Positions 1-8,405 of a stretch of 64,000 nt of DNA are shown here, piece by piece. The notes under the pieces are model-generated. The model did no database searches, was not told the origin of the DNA, and was given only the letters and a program-made list of their open reading frames with translations. The stretch comes from Pseudonocardia sp. T1-2H. Its GTDB lineage: Bacteria; Actinomycetota; Actinomycetes; Mycobacteriales; Pseudonocardiaceae. The position numbers and the translations under genes were made by a program. Location of the stretch: assembly GCF_038039215.1 (NCBI RefSeq), contig NZ_JBBPCL010000001.1, positions 620,001-684,000 on the forward strand, given 5' to 3'. How positions within the stretch are numbered: the stretch's first letter is position 1; each line of letters starts with the position of its first letter.

Positions 1-703
1 CGAGCAGGGCGCCCGCATCGTCGTGTTCCCCGAGGCCACGATGTGCTGCTTCGGGGTCAAGCTCGGGCCGATCGCCGAGCCCCTCGACGGGCCGTGGGCC
101 ACGGACGTCCGCGCGATCGCCGAGGACGCGGGCGTCACCGTCGTCGCCGGGATGTTCACCCCGAGCCCGGACGGGCGGGTGCGCAACACGCTGCTCGCGA
201 CGGGTGGCGGCGTCGAGGCGGCCTACGACAAGATCCACCTGTTCGACGCGTTCGGGTTCGCCGAGTCCGAGACGGTGGCGCCGGGCACGGACCCGGTCAC
301 GATCGAGGTCGACGGGCTCACGGTCGGCCTGTCCACCTGTTACGACCTGCGGTTCCCGGGGCTCTATCAGGCCCTCGCGGACCGGGGGGCGACCCTGGTC
401 GTGGCGCCGGCGTCGTGGGGCGCGGGACCGGGCAAGCGCGAGCAGTGGGACCTGCTGGTGCGGGCCCGCGCGCTGGACTCGACGACGTTCGTCGCGGCCT
501 GCGACCAGGCGGACCCGACGACGGTGGGCCGCGAGGCGGGCCGGGCGCCGACGGGGATCGGGGCGAGCGCGGTCGCCGGGCCGTTCGGATCGATCGTCGC
601 GCAGCTGGACGCGGAGCCGGGCCTGCTGGTCGTCGACATCGACCCGGGCGAGGTCGACGCGGCGCGCAAGTCCGTGCCCGTGCTGGCCAACCGGAAGTTC
701 TGA
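1..703 (+). CDS. Carbon-nitrogen hydrolase (nitrilase superfamily), 5' end missing
   Basis: The frame is open to the first base, so the start lies upstream; about 233 residues are present. The nitrilase triad is visible: Glu in FPEA near the visible N-terminus, Lys in YDKIHLFD (about nt 230) and Cys in STCYDLRFP (about nt 338). The DLRFP context after the Cys and the ANRKF-type C-terminus resemble the Nit1/deaminated-glutathione amidase branch, which hydrolyses omega-amides of small carboxylates in the cytosol. The substrate is inferred from family only. It ends 6 bp from the convergent pterin dehydratase gene. Confidence 0.88.
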   Translation, partial: EQGARIVVFPEATMCCFGVKLGPIAEPLDGPWATDVRAIAEDAGVTVVAGMFTPSPDGRVRNTLLATGGGVEAAYDKIHLFDAFGFAESETVAPGTDPVTIEVDGLTVGLSTCYDLRFPGLYQALADRGATLVVAPASWGAGPGKREQWDLLVRARALDSTTFVAACDQADPTTVGREAGRAPTGIGASAVAGPFGSIVAQLDAEPGLLVVDIDPGEVDAARKSVPVLANRKF

Positions 704-709
704 GCCGGC

Positions 710-1006
710 TCAGCCGCCGGCGGCCGCGATGTGCTGCGAGATCACGCCCGCGAGGTCCGTGTCCTTCGCCGTCAGCCCGCCCTCGGAGTGGGTGGACAGC
801 CGGAAGGTCAGAGTGCGCCAGCGGATGTCGATGTCCGGGTGGTGGTCCCGGGACTCGGCGTCCTCCGCGACCCGGTCGACGACCGCGATCGCCTCCGGGA
901 AGGACGGGAGCGCCACGGTGCGCACGATCGAGTCGCCGTCCCGCTCCCAGCCGGGCAACCCGGCCAGGGCGGTGGTGACGGCGTCGTCGTCCAGGAGTTG
1001 GGCCAT
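710..1006 (-). CDS. Pterin-4a-carbinolamine dehydratase
   Basis: A 98-residue protein of the usual length for PCD/PhhB, which dehydrates 4a-hydroxytetrahydrobiopterin. The family signature is intact: the ESRDHHPDIDIRW segment with the paired His and the following Pro, then the TLTFRLSTHSEGGLTAKD strand-helix. No phenylalanine hydroxylase gene lies nearby, so the physiological pterin substrate cannot be read from context. It converges with the nitrilase gene and lies downstream of the ABC permease gene on the same strand. Confidence 0.93.
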   Translation of the reverse strand: MAQLLDDDAVTTALAGLPGWERDGDSIVRTVALPSFPEAIAVVDRVAEDAESRDHHPDIDIRWRTLTFRLSTHSEGGLTAKDTDLAGVISQHIAAAGG

Positions 1007-1043
1007 GCCGTCATGATGGCGCGCCGGGCCGCTCCCGGCGAGG

Positions 1044-1898
1044 TCACGCGTCCCGGCGCGCCATCCTGACGGCTGTGAGCCCCAGCCCGATCGCGAGATA
1101 GCAGAGCGCGCGCAGCGTGGACTCGCCCAGCCCGCCCAGCGGCAGCGGATCCCGCAGGGCGTCGGCCGAAGCAGCCCAGCCCGAGGTCAGCAGCCAGGGC
1201 TGGAGCCAGTCCAGGGCGGGGATCGCGCCGAGCACCCCGAACACGATGAGGCCGCCGAGCACGGACGCCAGCACCACCAGCGGGTGCTCGGTGAGCGACG
1301 AGAGCGCCAGCGCGACCGCGCCGACCGCCACCAGCTGCCCGACCACCCAGACCGCGACGAGCGCGACCCGGCCGAGCGCCTCGCCCGTGCCGAGCGTCGT
1401 CCCGGACAGGGTGACGACCTGGCCGGAGCCACCGACGATCAGCGTCCCGGCGAGCACCCCGACGACCGCGATCACCAGCACCGCCAGCGTCGCGACGACG
1501 AGCACCCCGAACGCCTTCACCCCGACGAGCCGGAGTCGGCCGACGGGCGCGAGCAGCAGCCCGCGCAACGTGCCGTGCGAGGCCTCGCCCGCGATCGCGT
1601 CCGCCGCGGCCATCGCGACGGCGAGCGGCAGCAGCAACGTCAGCGACAGGGTGAGCGCCACGATCGGGAGGACTAGGCCGTTGCCGGCGACGGCGCCGAT
1701 CAGCCCGCCGCCCGCCTCCCGGTCCGCGATCACGATCCCGACCGCGATCAGGATCGGGATCAGCGCGAACAGGCCGAGCATGACGAGCGTCCGCGGGCGG
1801 CGGAGCACCCAGCGGACCTCGGCGGCGAGGAGCCGGCCGAGCGGGGCGGTGGTGCGGGTCGGCTGCGCCGTGTCCCGTTCCACCAGCGACGTGCTCAT
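1044..1898 (-). CDS. ABC-2 type transporter permease
   Basis: A 284-residue membrane protein with a basic cytoplasmic N-terminus and about six hydrophobic segments (from LVMLGLFALIPILIAVGIV onward), typical of ABC-2 export permeases. Its start overlaps the stop of the upstream ATPase gene by 4 bp, so the two are almost certainly translated together as one exporter. It is the last gene of a three-gene operon (LolA-like protein, ATPase, permease). The substrate is unknown; the order resembles actinobacterial exporters under envelope-stress two-component control. Confidence 0.9.
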   Translation of the reverse strand: MSTSLVERDTAQPTRTTAPLGRLLAAEVRWVLRRPRTLVMLGLFALIPILIAVGIVIADREAGGGLIGAVAGNGLVLPIVALTLSLTLLLPLAVAMAAADAIAGEASHGTLRGLLLAPVGRLRLVGVKAFGVLVVATLAVLVIAVVGVLAGTLIVGGSGQVVTLSGTTLGTGEALGRVALVAVWVVGQLVAVGAVALALSSLTEHPLVVLASVLGGLIVFGVLGAIPALDWLQPWLLTSGWAASADALRDPLPLGGLGESTLRALCYLAIGLGLTAVRMARRDA

Positions 1899-2869
1899 GA
1901 ACTTCCCTCCGTGAGCTGCGCGAACAGCTCCTCCAGCCGTGGCCGGCGGCGCCGCGCCTCGTGCACGGCCACCCCGGCCCGGACCAGCAGCGCGACGATC
2001 TCCGGCGGGGCCGGCCCGTCGCTCACCACGACGGCGGGCTCGGCGCCCGCGTCCAGGAAGGCCGTCGCGCCGGCGTCGCGCAGGGTCGTCAGCGCGAGGT
2101 CGACATCAGGGGTCGCGACGACGAGGCCGCCGGTCCCGGCGTCGAGCAGGCTCCGCAGCTCGCCGGCCGCGACGAGCGACCCGGACTGCAGGACGGCGAC
2201 GTGCGTGCACGTCGCCTCCACCTCGGCGAGCAGGTGCGAGGAGACGATGACGGTGGCGCCCCCCGCGTGCAGCTCGCCGATGATCCGCCGGACGTCCCGG
2301 GTGCCCGCGGGGTCGAGGCCGTTCGTCGGCTCGTCGAGCACCACGAGCTTGCGCGGGACCAGCAGTGCCCCGGCCAGGCCGAGACGCTGCTTCATGCCGA
2401 GGGAGTAGCCGCGGAAGCGGCGGTCCGCGGCGTGCGTGAGGCCGACCCGTTCCAGCGCGGTGCCGACGGCGCCGGGGATCTGCGTGCTCGTGAGCAGCGG
2501 CTCGGCGGACGCGACCCTCCGCAGGTTCTCCCGGCCGGACAGGAACGGGTGGAAACCCGGGCCCTCGACGAGCGCGCCGACGTGCGGCAGCGCGTTCGCG
2601 ACGGCGTCGGGTACGGACGCGCCGAGCAGCTCGGCGGTGCCCGCGCTGGGCCGGGTGAGGCCGAGCAGCATCCGGATCAGCGTGGTCTTGCCGGAGCCGT
2701 TGGGGCCGAGCATGCCGAGCACCGAACCCGTCGGGACCTCGAGGTCGATCCTCTCGACGGCGACGGTGCGGCCGTACACCTTGCGGAGCCCGACGGCCTT
2801 CGCGGCCAACGGGGCCACCCCGGCCGCCGTGGGGGCGGCGGCCGGGGTGGCATCGGTGGACAGACTCAC
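1895..2869 (-). CDS. ABC transporter ATP-binding protein
   Basis: A 324-residue ATPase with Walker A GPNGSGKTT (residues 55-63), a variant signature YSLGMKQRL, Walker B LVVLDEPTNGLD and the switch His in IVSSHLL. The C-terminal extension of about 80 residues is usual for CcmA/DrrA-type exporters. It overlaps the downstream permease and the upstream LolA-like gene by 4 bp each, so all three should be translationally coupled. About 20 Ala/Pro-rich residues precede the domain. Confidence 0.93.
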   Translation of the reverse strand: MSLSTDATPAAAPTAAGVAPLAAKAVGLRKVYGRTVAVERIDLEVPTGSVLGMLGPNGSGKTTLIRMLLGLTRPSAGTAELLGASVPDAVANALPHVGALVEGPGFHPFLSGRENLRRVASAEPLLTSTQIPGAVGTALERVGLTHAADRRFRGYSLGMKQRLGLAGALLVPRKLVVLDEPTNGLDPAGTRDVRRIIGELHAGGATVIVSSHLLAEVEATCTHVAVLQSGSLVAAGELRSLLDAGTGGLVVATPDVDLALTTLRDAGATAFLDAGAEPAVVVSDGPAPPEIVALLVRAGVAVHEARRRRPRLEELFAQLTEGSS

Positions 2870-3933
2870 TTGGCGAGGGCCTCGGTGAGGACCTGCTCGG
2901 GCACCGCACCGGCGGCGACGCGGCCGTCGTCGGTGACGATGGCGCTGGCGACGGCGGTGGTGATCAGCCGCCCGCTGCCCCAGCTTCCGCTGACCGGCGT
3001 GCCGAGCGAGGAGAGGTCAGGGGTGGCACCGCCGGGGCCCTGGTCCTCGGGATCCGGCCGGCCCTGCGGTGCTGTGGGCGCCTTCCCGACGACCACGGTG
3101 TCCCACCCGTCGCCGACGACGGTGGTGCCGGCGGGCGGGCCGCTCCGGTCGGGGGTGCCCTCGGGCTTGTCCGCCGGAGCCGGCTCGTCCGTCACCGTGG
3201 TGCCGGGGGGCGGGGTGAACGTGAAGAGCGAGGCGTCCTGCGGACCGAAGGTGAGGTCCGTGAAGCCGATCTCCAGCGCGGGGTCGGTCGACCCGTTCGC
3301 CAGCACGGTGAGCTGCGTCGGCACGCGCTTCTCGGCGTCGACGGCGATCCGGACCTCGCGCAGCAGGGTGCGCTCGGTCGGGTGGGGCGCGAGCACCAGC
3401 TCGTAGGCGGGGCGCCCCGCGACCTCGGCGGTGCCGTCGACGGTGATCGTGCTGGTCTTGCCCAGGGTCTGGATGGCCTGCGCGGCCGCGGCCGTCGGGT
3501 CTGTGGTGGACCGCTGGTCCGGGGCGCGCTCCCCGGGCGTGCCGGTGTGCTTGGCGGCCGTGCGGTCCGCGGAGTCGTAGATCCACACCGTGGTCCCGTC
3601 CGCGACGACCGTCTTCTCGTCCGAGCCCGACGGGATGGAGAGGCGGCCCTTGCCGTCGTCACCGGACCAGACCCGCGCGGTGCTGGTGCCGTTCGCCAGC
3701 TGCGCCGGCGCGCCGGGGATCGAGGGGAGGCCGAGCGCGTTGTCCAGCTCCACCGTCCCGTTGAACGGGCCCGGCTTCGCCGTCAGCACCGAGCTCACGA
3801 GGTCCTCCGCCGACACCGGCGGAAGCTCCGGCGCGGCCCCGGCGCCCGCCGGGACCGCGATCAGCCCGAGCCCGACGGCACCCGCGAGCGCCGCTCCCAC
3901 ACCGATCCGTGACCACGCACGTCCTGCCGTCAT
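2866..3933 (-). CDS. LolA-like periplasmic/secreted protein (outer-membrane-lipoprotein-carrier fold)
   Basis: About 355 residues from the ATG at 3933; an in-frame extension to 4044 would run into the divergent regulator gene and adds no domain. A hydrophobic signal segment (GAALAGAVGLGLIAVPAGAGA) is followed by a LolA/DUF2092-like beta-rich region with AELDN-type strands and a VWIYDSAD segment. Actinobacterial members are exported sensors or carriers next to two-component systems; the ligand is unknown. It is first in the operon with the ABC exporter and divergent from the response regulator, sharing the 3934-4037 control region. Confidence 0.82.
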   Translation of the reverse strand: MTAGRAWSRIGVGAALAGAVGLGLIAVPAGAGAAPELPPVSAEDLVSSVLTAKPGPFNGTVELDNALGLPSIPGAPAQLANGTSTARVWSGDDGKGRLSIPSGSDEKTVVADGTTVWIYDSADRTAAKHTGTPGERAPDQRSTTDPTAAAAQAIQTLGKTSTITVDGTAEVAGRPAYELVLAPHPTERTLLREVRIAVDAEKRVPTQLTVLANGSTDPALEIGFTDLTFGPQDASLFTFTPPPGTTVTDEPAPADKPEGTPDRSGPPAGTTVVGDGWDTVVVGKAPTAPQGRPDPEDQGPGGATPDLSSLGTPVSGSWGSGRLITTAVASAIVTDDGRVAAGAVPEQVLTEALAK

Positions 3934-3955
3934 GTGCTCAGCCTGACGCATCACG

Positions 3956-3991
3956 GCTGAGAGTGTTCTGAGTCGCTGAGAGTGTTCTGAG
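3956..3991. promoter_or_regulatory. Duplicated 17-bp box with four CTGAG half-sites, probable response-regulator operator
   Basis: GCTGAGAGTGTTCTGAG occurs twice (3956-3972 and 3975-3991) with a 2-bp spacer. CTGAG falls at 3957, 3968, 3976 and 3987, that is 11, 8 and 11 bp apart, close to one helical turn within each pair. This is the architecture expected for an OmpR-family dimer pair. It lies between the divergent LolA-like operon and the response regulator gene, so it probably serves autoregulation and control of the exporter. Binding is inferred. Confidence 0.6.
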
Positions 3992-4037
3992 CCGGCGTGT
4001 CCGTTCCCTGCCGGTGGCGACCGGTACGTTTCGGCCG

Positions 4038-4721
4038 ATGGCACGAGTGCTGGTGGTGGACGACGAGCCCGGGGTGCGCACGGCGCTGACCCGCGGGCTC
4101 ACCGCCGAGGGCATGGAGGTCGTCGCCCTCGCGGACGGCCCGTCCGCCCTGCGCGCGGCCCTGACCGGCAGTTTCGACGCCGTCGTGCTGGACATCATCA
4201 TCCCCGGGCTCTCCGGTTACCGGGTCCTGGAGCAGCTGCGCGCGGCCGGCGTGGACACCCCCGTCCTGCTGCTCTCCGCCAAGGACGGCGAGGTGGACCA
4301 GGCGGACGGGCTGGACCTCGGCGCGGACGGCTACCTCGTCAAACCGTTCTCGTTCGTCGTGCTCGTCGCCCAGCTCAAGGCGATGCTGCGGCGCCGGGAC
4401 GCGACGCTCGGCCGCACCGGCCGGCGGGTCCGGCTCGGCGCGCTCGTCGTCGATCCGGCGTCGCGCGCGGTGACCTGGGAGGCCACGCCGATCGAGCTGT
4501 CCCCGCGGGAGTTCGAGCTGCTGCACGCGCTCGCCAGTCGGCCGGACACGGCCGTCGCGAAGGACGAGCTGCTGCGGCTGGTCTGGGGGGACGAGCAGGC
4601 GGCCAGCCGGAACGTCGTCGAGGTCTACGTGGGGTACCTGCGGCGCAAGCTCGACGCCGTCGGGGCCGGGCACCTGCTGCGCACCGTCCGCGGGCACGGC
4701 TACCTGGTCGGCACGGGGTGA
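4038..4721 (+). CDS. OmpR/PhoB-family response regulator
   Basis: 227 residues from the ATG at 4038. The receiver domain has the acidic pair in VDDE (residues 7-10), phospho-acceptor Asp52 in VVLDIIIPG and conserved Lys102 in VKPF. The C-terminal winged helix includes the ELSPREFELLHAL and NVVEVYVGYLRRKLD segments that form the recognition fold. The histidine kinase gene follows after a 10-bp gap, so they form one two-component system. The repeated CTGAG box just upstream is the likely binding site. Confidence 0.95.
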   Translation: MARVLVVDDEPGVRTALTRGLTAEGMEVVALADGPSALRAALTGSFDAVVLDIIIPGLSGYRVLEQLRAAGVDTPVLLLSAKDGEVDQADGLDLGADGYLVKPFSFVVLVAQLKAMLRRRDATLGRTGRRVRLGALVVDPASRAVTWEATPIELSPREFELLHALASRPDTAVAKDELLRLVWGDEQAASRNVVEVYVGYLRRKLDAVGAGHLLRTVRGHGYLVGTG

Positions 4722-4731
4722 GACGGCGCGG

Positions 4732-6066
4732 ATGAGTCGACGCGCGGTCCGGCTGCGGGCCTGGTGGCGGCGGCGCTCGCTGCGGGTCCGGATCACCGTC
4801 GTGGTGGGGGGTGTCGCGCTGGTCGCCCTGCTGGCCCTGAGCCGGCTCGGCGTCGGGCTGCTCTACACCACGCTCCTCGGCGCCGCGGACGCCGAGCTCC
4901 GGGGCCAGGCGGAGATCGTCGCCGGCCGGTTGACGAGTGGGGAGACCGTGAACGCGCCGGGGATCGCACCGTCGATCCGGATCGTGGACGTCGCCGGGAA
5001 CGCGGTCGACGGCCGCGGCCCGCTCCCGCTGGAGCCGCGGGACGTCCGCCGGCTGGCGGCCGGCGAGGCGGAGTCGGTGTTCCGCGGCCGGGAGGCGATT
5101 CGCTGGGTCGCGGAGCCGGTGGTGATGCCGGACGGCACGACGAAGCTGGTCCTGGCCTCGGGGGACCTCGTCGGCGGGGCGACCCTGCTGGCGCGCGCGG
5201 CCGTCGGCTTCCTGCTCGCGGCGTTGCTGGTGGCCGCGATCGTCGCGGCGACGGCGTGGGTCGCCACCCGGTTCGCGCTGCGGCCCGTGGACCGGATGCG
5301 CTCCGCCGCCGCGGCGCTCCCGCCCGGGGAACGGCTTCCCGTGCCCGTCGCCCGGGACGAGCTGCGGTCCCTCGCCGAGGAGCTGAACTCGCTGCTCGCC
5401 CGCCGGGACGACGCCGTCACCCGGCTCGAGCGCTTCACCGGGGACGCCGCGCACGAGCTGCGCTCACCGGTCGCGGCGATCCGCGCGCAGGCCGAGGTCG
5501 CCGTCGCGCACCCGGATCCGGCGCTGGCCGAGGAGACGCTGCGCGACGTCGCGGGGGAGGCCCAACGGCTGTCCGCGCTGCTCTCGGACCTGCTCGCGCT
5601 CGCTCGGGCGGACGCCGGGCGGCGGCCCGCCGCCGAGCCGGTGGACCTGGTCGGCGCGGCGCGGCTCGCGGTGGCCCGCGCCGGGCAGGACGGCCCGGCG
5701 GTCGAGCTGGTCGCGCCCGCCGCGGCGTCCGTGGCCGCGAGCCCCGCGGAGATCGGCCTCGTGCTGGACAACCTGCTCGGCAACGCCCGCCGCTACGCCC
5801 GCACGCTGGTCCGGGTCGAGGTGCTCCCGGCGGGACGGCGCACCCGGCTCGTCGTCTCCGACGACGGTCCCGGCATCCCGGCCGACGACCGCCGCCGGGT
5901 CTTCGACCGCTTCACCCGCCTCGCCCCCGAGGCCGACGGCGGGCACGCGGGACTGGGTCTCGCCCTGGTCGAGGCGCTGGTGGGCGGCCGCGGTGGCGAG
6001 GTCGTCGCCGGGGAGTCCGCCTGGGGCGGCGCCCGCCTCGAGGTCCGCTGGCCCACCCCCACCTGA
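4732..6066 (+). CDS. Two-component sensor histidine kinase
   Basis: 444 residues with two membrane segments (about 22-40 and 157-178) enclosing an extracytoplasmic sensor of about 110 residues, then a HAMP-like linker. Phospho-acceptor His241 lies in FTGDAAHELRSPVAA, and the ATPase domain has an N box (NLLGNARRYA) and G1 box (DDGPGIPADD). It pairs with the regulator immediately upstream. Its 3' end abuts the 22-bp repeat array. The signal sensed is unknown; the adjacent LolA-like protein is a plausible accessory sensor. Confidence 0.94.
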   Translation: MSRRAVRLRAWWRRRSLRVRITVVVGGVALVALLALSRLGVGLLYTTLLGAADAELRGQAEIVAGRLTSGETVNAPGIAPSIRIVDVAGNAVDGRGPLPLEPRDVRRLAAGEAESVFRGREAIRWVAEPVVMPDGTTKLVLASGDLVGGATLLARAAVGFLLAALLVAAIVAATAWVATRFALRPVDRMRSAAAALPPGERLPVPVARDELRSLAEELNSLLARRDDAVTRLERFTGDAAHELRSPVAAIRAQAEVAVAHPDPALAEETLRDVAGEAQRLSALLSDLLALARADAGRRPAAEPVDLVGAARLAVARAGQDGPAVELVAPAAASVAASPAEIGLVLDNLLGNARRYARTLVRVEVLPAGRRTRLVVSDDGPGIPADDRRRVFDRFTRLAPEADGGHAGLGLALVEALVGGRGGEVVAGESAWGGARLEVRWPTPT

Positions 6067-6070
6067 CCCC

Positions 6071-6180
6071 GCGAGTCGCGACGAGAGACCGCGCGAGTCG
6101 CGGTCCGGGACCGGGCGAGTCGCGCTGAGGGACCGGGCGAGTCGCGATGGGGGACCGCGCGAGTCGGGGTCTCCCGGCCC
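6071..6180. repeat. Tandem array of five 22-bp repeats with GCGAGTCGC core
   Basis: Units begin at 6071, 6093, 6115, 6137 and 6159, exactly 22 bp apart. Each opens with GCGAGTCG, followed by a variable segment mostly ending in GGACCG or similar. The core GCGAGTCGC is palindromic except for its centre base. The array starts 4 bp after the kinase stop codon and ends 19 bp before the next start. The same unit recurs near 34.8 kb and 62.3-62.9 kb. Confidence 0.9.
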
Positions 6181-6199
6181 GCCTGACACGATCACGCGC

Positions 6200-7039
6200 A
6201 TGCCCGTCCAGCGCTGCACGACGTTCGTCGACGCCCCGCGCCGCCTCGTGGCCGGCATGCTCCGGGACTCCGAGGCCGCGCGGGAGGCCCTCGCCCGGGC
6301 CGGGCACGACTTCTCGTCGTCCGTCCGGCTGCTCGCACCCGGGGACGAGGCGGTCCTCGTCGGCCGCGTCCTTCCCGGCGTCCGGCTGTCGTTCCGGAGC
6401 CGCATCCTGCGGGTCTCGCCCGAGGGGATGACGTCCGTGCTGGTCGGCGGCCTCGCCCGCGCGCTCACCCACACCACCACGCTCACCGAGGAGGACGGCG
6501 GGACCCGGCTGACCGACGAGATCGCCTGGACGTCCCCGTTCGGCCCGCTCGGCCGCGTCGGCGACGTCGTGCTGGTCCGGCGGCTGATCCGGAAGATCCT
6601 CGACGTCCGGGCCGTCGCCTTCGCCCAGCGCGCGGCGGCGCTCGCCGACGGCTCGGTCGTGGTCGCGACCGCGCTGGTCCGAGACGGCCGGGTGCTCGCC
6701 GCACGACGGTCGTACCCCCCGGAGCTGGCCGGGCGCTGGGAGCTGCCCGGCGGACGCGTCGAACCGGGGGAGAGCGAGGCGGACGCGCTGGCCCGGGAGT
6801 GCCGCGAGGAGCTGGGGACCGATGCGGTCGCCCGGGAACGGCTGGGTACCGACCTGCCCGTCTGCGGGGCGCTGGTGCGGGTGTACGTGGCGGATCCCGC
6901 GCCGGGCGCCGCGGAACCGCAGGCGCTCGAACACCTGGAGATCCGCTGGGTGTGTCCGGGGGAGCTGGCCACGCTGGGCTGGGTGGAGGCGGACCGCGCG
7001 GTCGTCGCGGACCTGCAGGGACTGCTCGCGGACCGCTGA
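6200..7039 (+). CDS. SRPBCC (START-like) domain fused to a Nudix hydrolase
   Basis: 279 residues from the ATG at 6200. Residues 1-150 form an SRPBCC/polyketide-cyclase-like lipid- or ligand-binding domain (RCTTFVDAPRRLV start, TRLTDEIAWTSPFG strand, LIRKIL helix). Residues 155-279 are a Nudix domain with a complete box: GRVEPGE, then SEADALA, then RECREELG, matching GX5EX7REUXEEXGU. Nudix enzymes hydrolyse nucleoside diphosphate-linked substrates; MutT-like cleaning of oxidised nucleotides is possible but not shown. The fusion is uncommon. It stands alone between the repeat array and the AbiEi-like gene. Confidence 0.85.
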   Translation: MPVQRCTTFVDAPRRLVAGMLRDSEAAREALARAGHDFSSSVRLLAPGDEAVLVGRVLPGVRLSFRSRILRVSPEGMTSVLVGGLARALTHTTTLTEEDGGTRLTDEIAWTSPFGPLGRVGDVVLVRRLIRKILDVRAVAFAQRAAALADGSVVVATALVRDGRVLAARRSYPPELAGRWELPGGRVEPGESEADALARECREELGTDAVARERLGTDLPVCGALVRVYVADPAPGAAEPQALEHLEIRWVCPGELATLGWVEADRAVVADLQGLLADR

Positions 7040-7205
7040 TCACCGGACGCGACCCCGATGCGGCCCTCGGTGGCCGTGTCCGGGCCGCTTCCGACGATCA
7101 CCGGGGTGGGCGCCCCGGGCGCCGCCCACCCCGCCGCGCTGCGCCGAACCGGTGATCCTCGGATTCGACGGAACCGGCCCGTGCCGCGGCCCGTCGAAGG
7201 TGGTC

Positions 7206-8111
7206 ATGACGGTCACCCCGCACCTCAGCGTCGCTGTCCACCTCCGCCGCCAGGCCGGTGTGATCACCCGGCGGCAGGCCCGCGCCGCGGGCCTGTCGGC
7301 GGACACGATCGACCGCAGGCTCGCGAGCCGCCGCTGGAAACCGCTGCACCCGCAGGTCTACCTGGACTCCGCGCACCGGCCCACGGACGAGGTGCGGGTC
7401 CGGAGCGCGGTGCTCTGGGCGGGCGGCGACGCCGTGCTGTCCGGGGTCGCGGCGGCGTGGTGGCACGGGATCGCCACCGCGCTGCCGGAGAACGTGCAGG
7501 TCACGGTTCCGCGGGCCCGGTGCCCGCGGGCGCGGCCGGGCGTGGGCGTCCGGCGGCGGGAGCTCGAGGCCGCCGACCTGACCTCCCGGCTCGGAGTCTC
7601 CGTGACCGCGGTCCCGCTCACCGTCCTGGAAGCCGCCGTCGAGCTCGGGCCGGAGGGACGGCCGTTCCTGGACCGGGCCCTGCAGGTCTCGACCACGTTC
7701 CCCGAGGTCCTCGAGTCCTACCACCGCAACCTCGGCGCGCACGGCTCGTCGACCATGCGGGCGCTGCTCACCACCGCCGCGGACCACTCGGCGTCCGCGG
7801 CGGAGCGGCGGCTCGCCGACCTGCTCCGCGAGGCCCGGCTCACGGGCTGGCGGCCGCACTTCCCGTTCTCGGGGTTCCTGGTCGACGTCGCGTTCCCGGA
7901 GTACCGGCTCGCGCTCGAGGTCGACGGGTGGGCGGGCCACGTGGACGACGCCCGCCGCCGGCAGGACCTGTGGCGGCGCAGCGTGCTGACGCGAGGCGGC
8001 TGGACGGTGCTCCGGTTCACCTGGCACGACATCGTCGGCCGGCCGCGGGCGGTGCTGGCGGAGATCGTGCACGCGATCGGGCGCGGCCGCCGGGCCCGCA
8101 CGGTCTCGTGA
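7206..8111 (+). CDS. AbiEi-type antitoxin N-terminal domain with DUF559 endonuclease-like C-terminus
   Basis: 301 residues from the ATG at 7206. The N-terminal about 60 residues (QAGVITRRQARAAGL, then TIDRRLASRRW) match the AbiEi winged-helix seen in type IV antitoxins. The C-terminal segment (VDVAFPEYRLALEVDGW, then TWHDI) has the D-ExD pattern of DUF559/very-short-patch-repair-like nucleases. Such stand-alone proteins are abundant in actinomycetes and their function is unproven; no toxin partner (AbiEii) is present, so a toxin-antitoxin role is not supported here. Confidence 0.75.
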   Translation: MTVTPHLSVAVHLRRQAGVITRRQARAAGLSADTIDRRLASRRWKPLHPQVYLDSAHRPTDEVRVRSAVLWAGGDAVLSGVAAAWWHGIATALPENVQVTVPRARCPRARPGVGVRRRELEAADLTSRLGVSVTAVPLTVLEAAVELGPEGRPFLDRALQVSTTFPEVLESYHRNLGAHGSSTMRALLTTAADHSASAAERRLADLLREARLTGWRPHFPFSGFLVDVAFPEYRLALEVDGWAGHVDDARRRQDLWRRSVLTRGGWTVLRFTWHDIVGRPRAVLAEIVHAIGRGRRARTVS

Positions 8112-8405
8112 TCGCCGGAAAGGGCACTGGATCGGTCGAGAGAGCGCTGGATCACTGTGTGAAGTAGGTCATCGTCCAGCCATGATCCACGCCCGAGGGC
8201 GAGCGCTCCGGACCGCCAGGGTGTAGTGGGCCGAAACGACGTTCCGCCGCAGCGGCCGACCCGCGCCGGAGACTCCGGAGGAACGCCGCGAACCATGATC
8301 GGAAATCGGCTGCGCGATAGCGCACCCGTACCGGGTGGTGTAGCGGAATCGCTGGTCAGAGGGCATGCGGAGTCGCGCAACAGCCCGGCCGGACGGCCCG
8401 CGGAC
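8112..8405. other. Non-coding gap of about 290 bp, nothing recognised
   Basis: Between the AbiEi-like gene and the convergent Cys-rich mini-gene. It is slightly less GC-rich than its surroundings and contains two CCATGATC occurrences (about 8180 and 8294). I see no tRNA, no strong hairpin with a T tract, and no open frame with a good start. Confidence 0.4.

Noticed and set aside
7206..8111. Complete AbiE toxin-antitoxin system
   Set aside because: Only an AbiEi-like/DUF559 protein is present; no AbiEii nucleotidyltransferase toxin gene lies beside it.
8112..8405. tRNA or riboswitch in the gap before the Cys-rich mini-gene
   Set aside because: No cloverleaf arms, no CCA end and no conserved riboswitch core could be found by eye.
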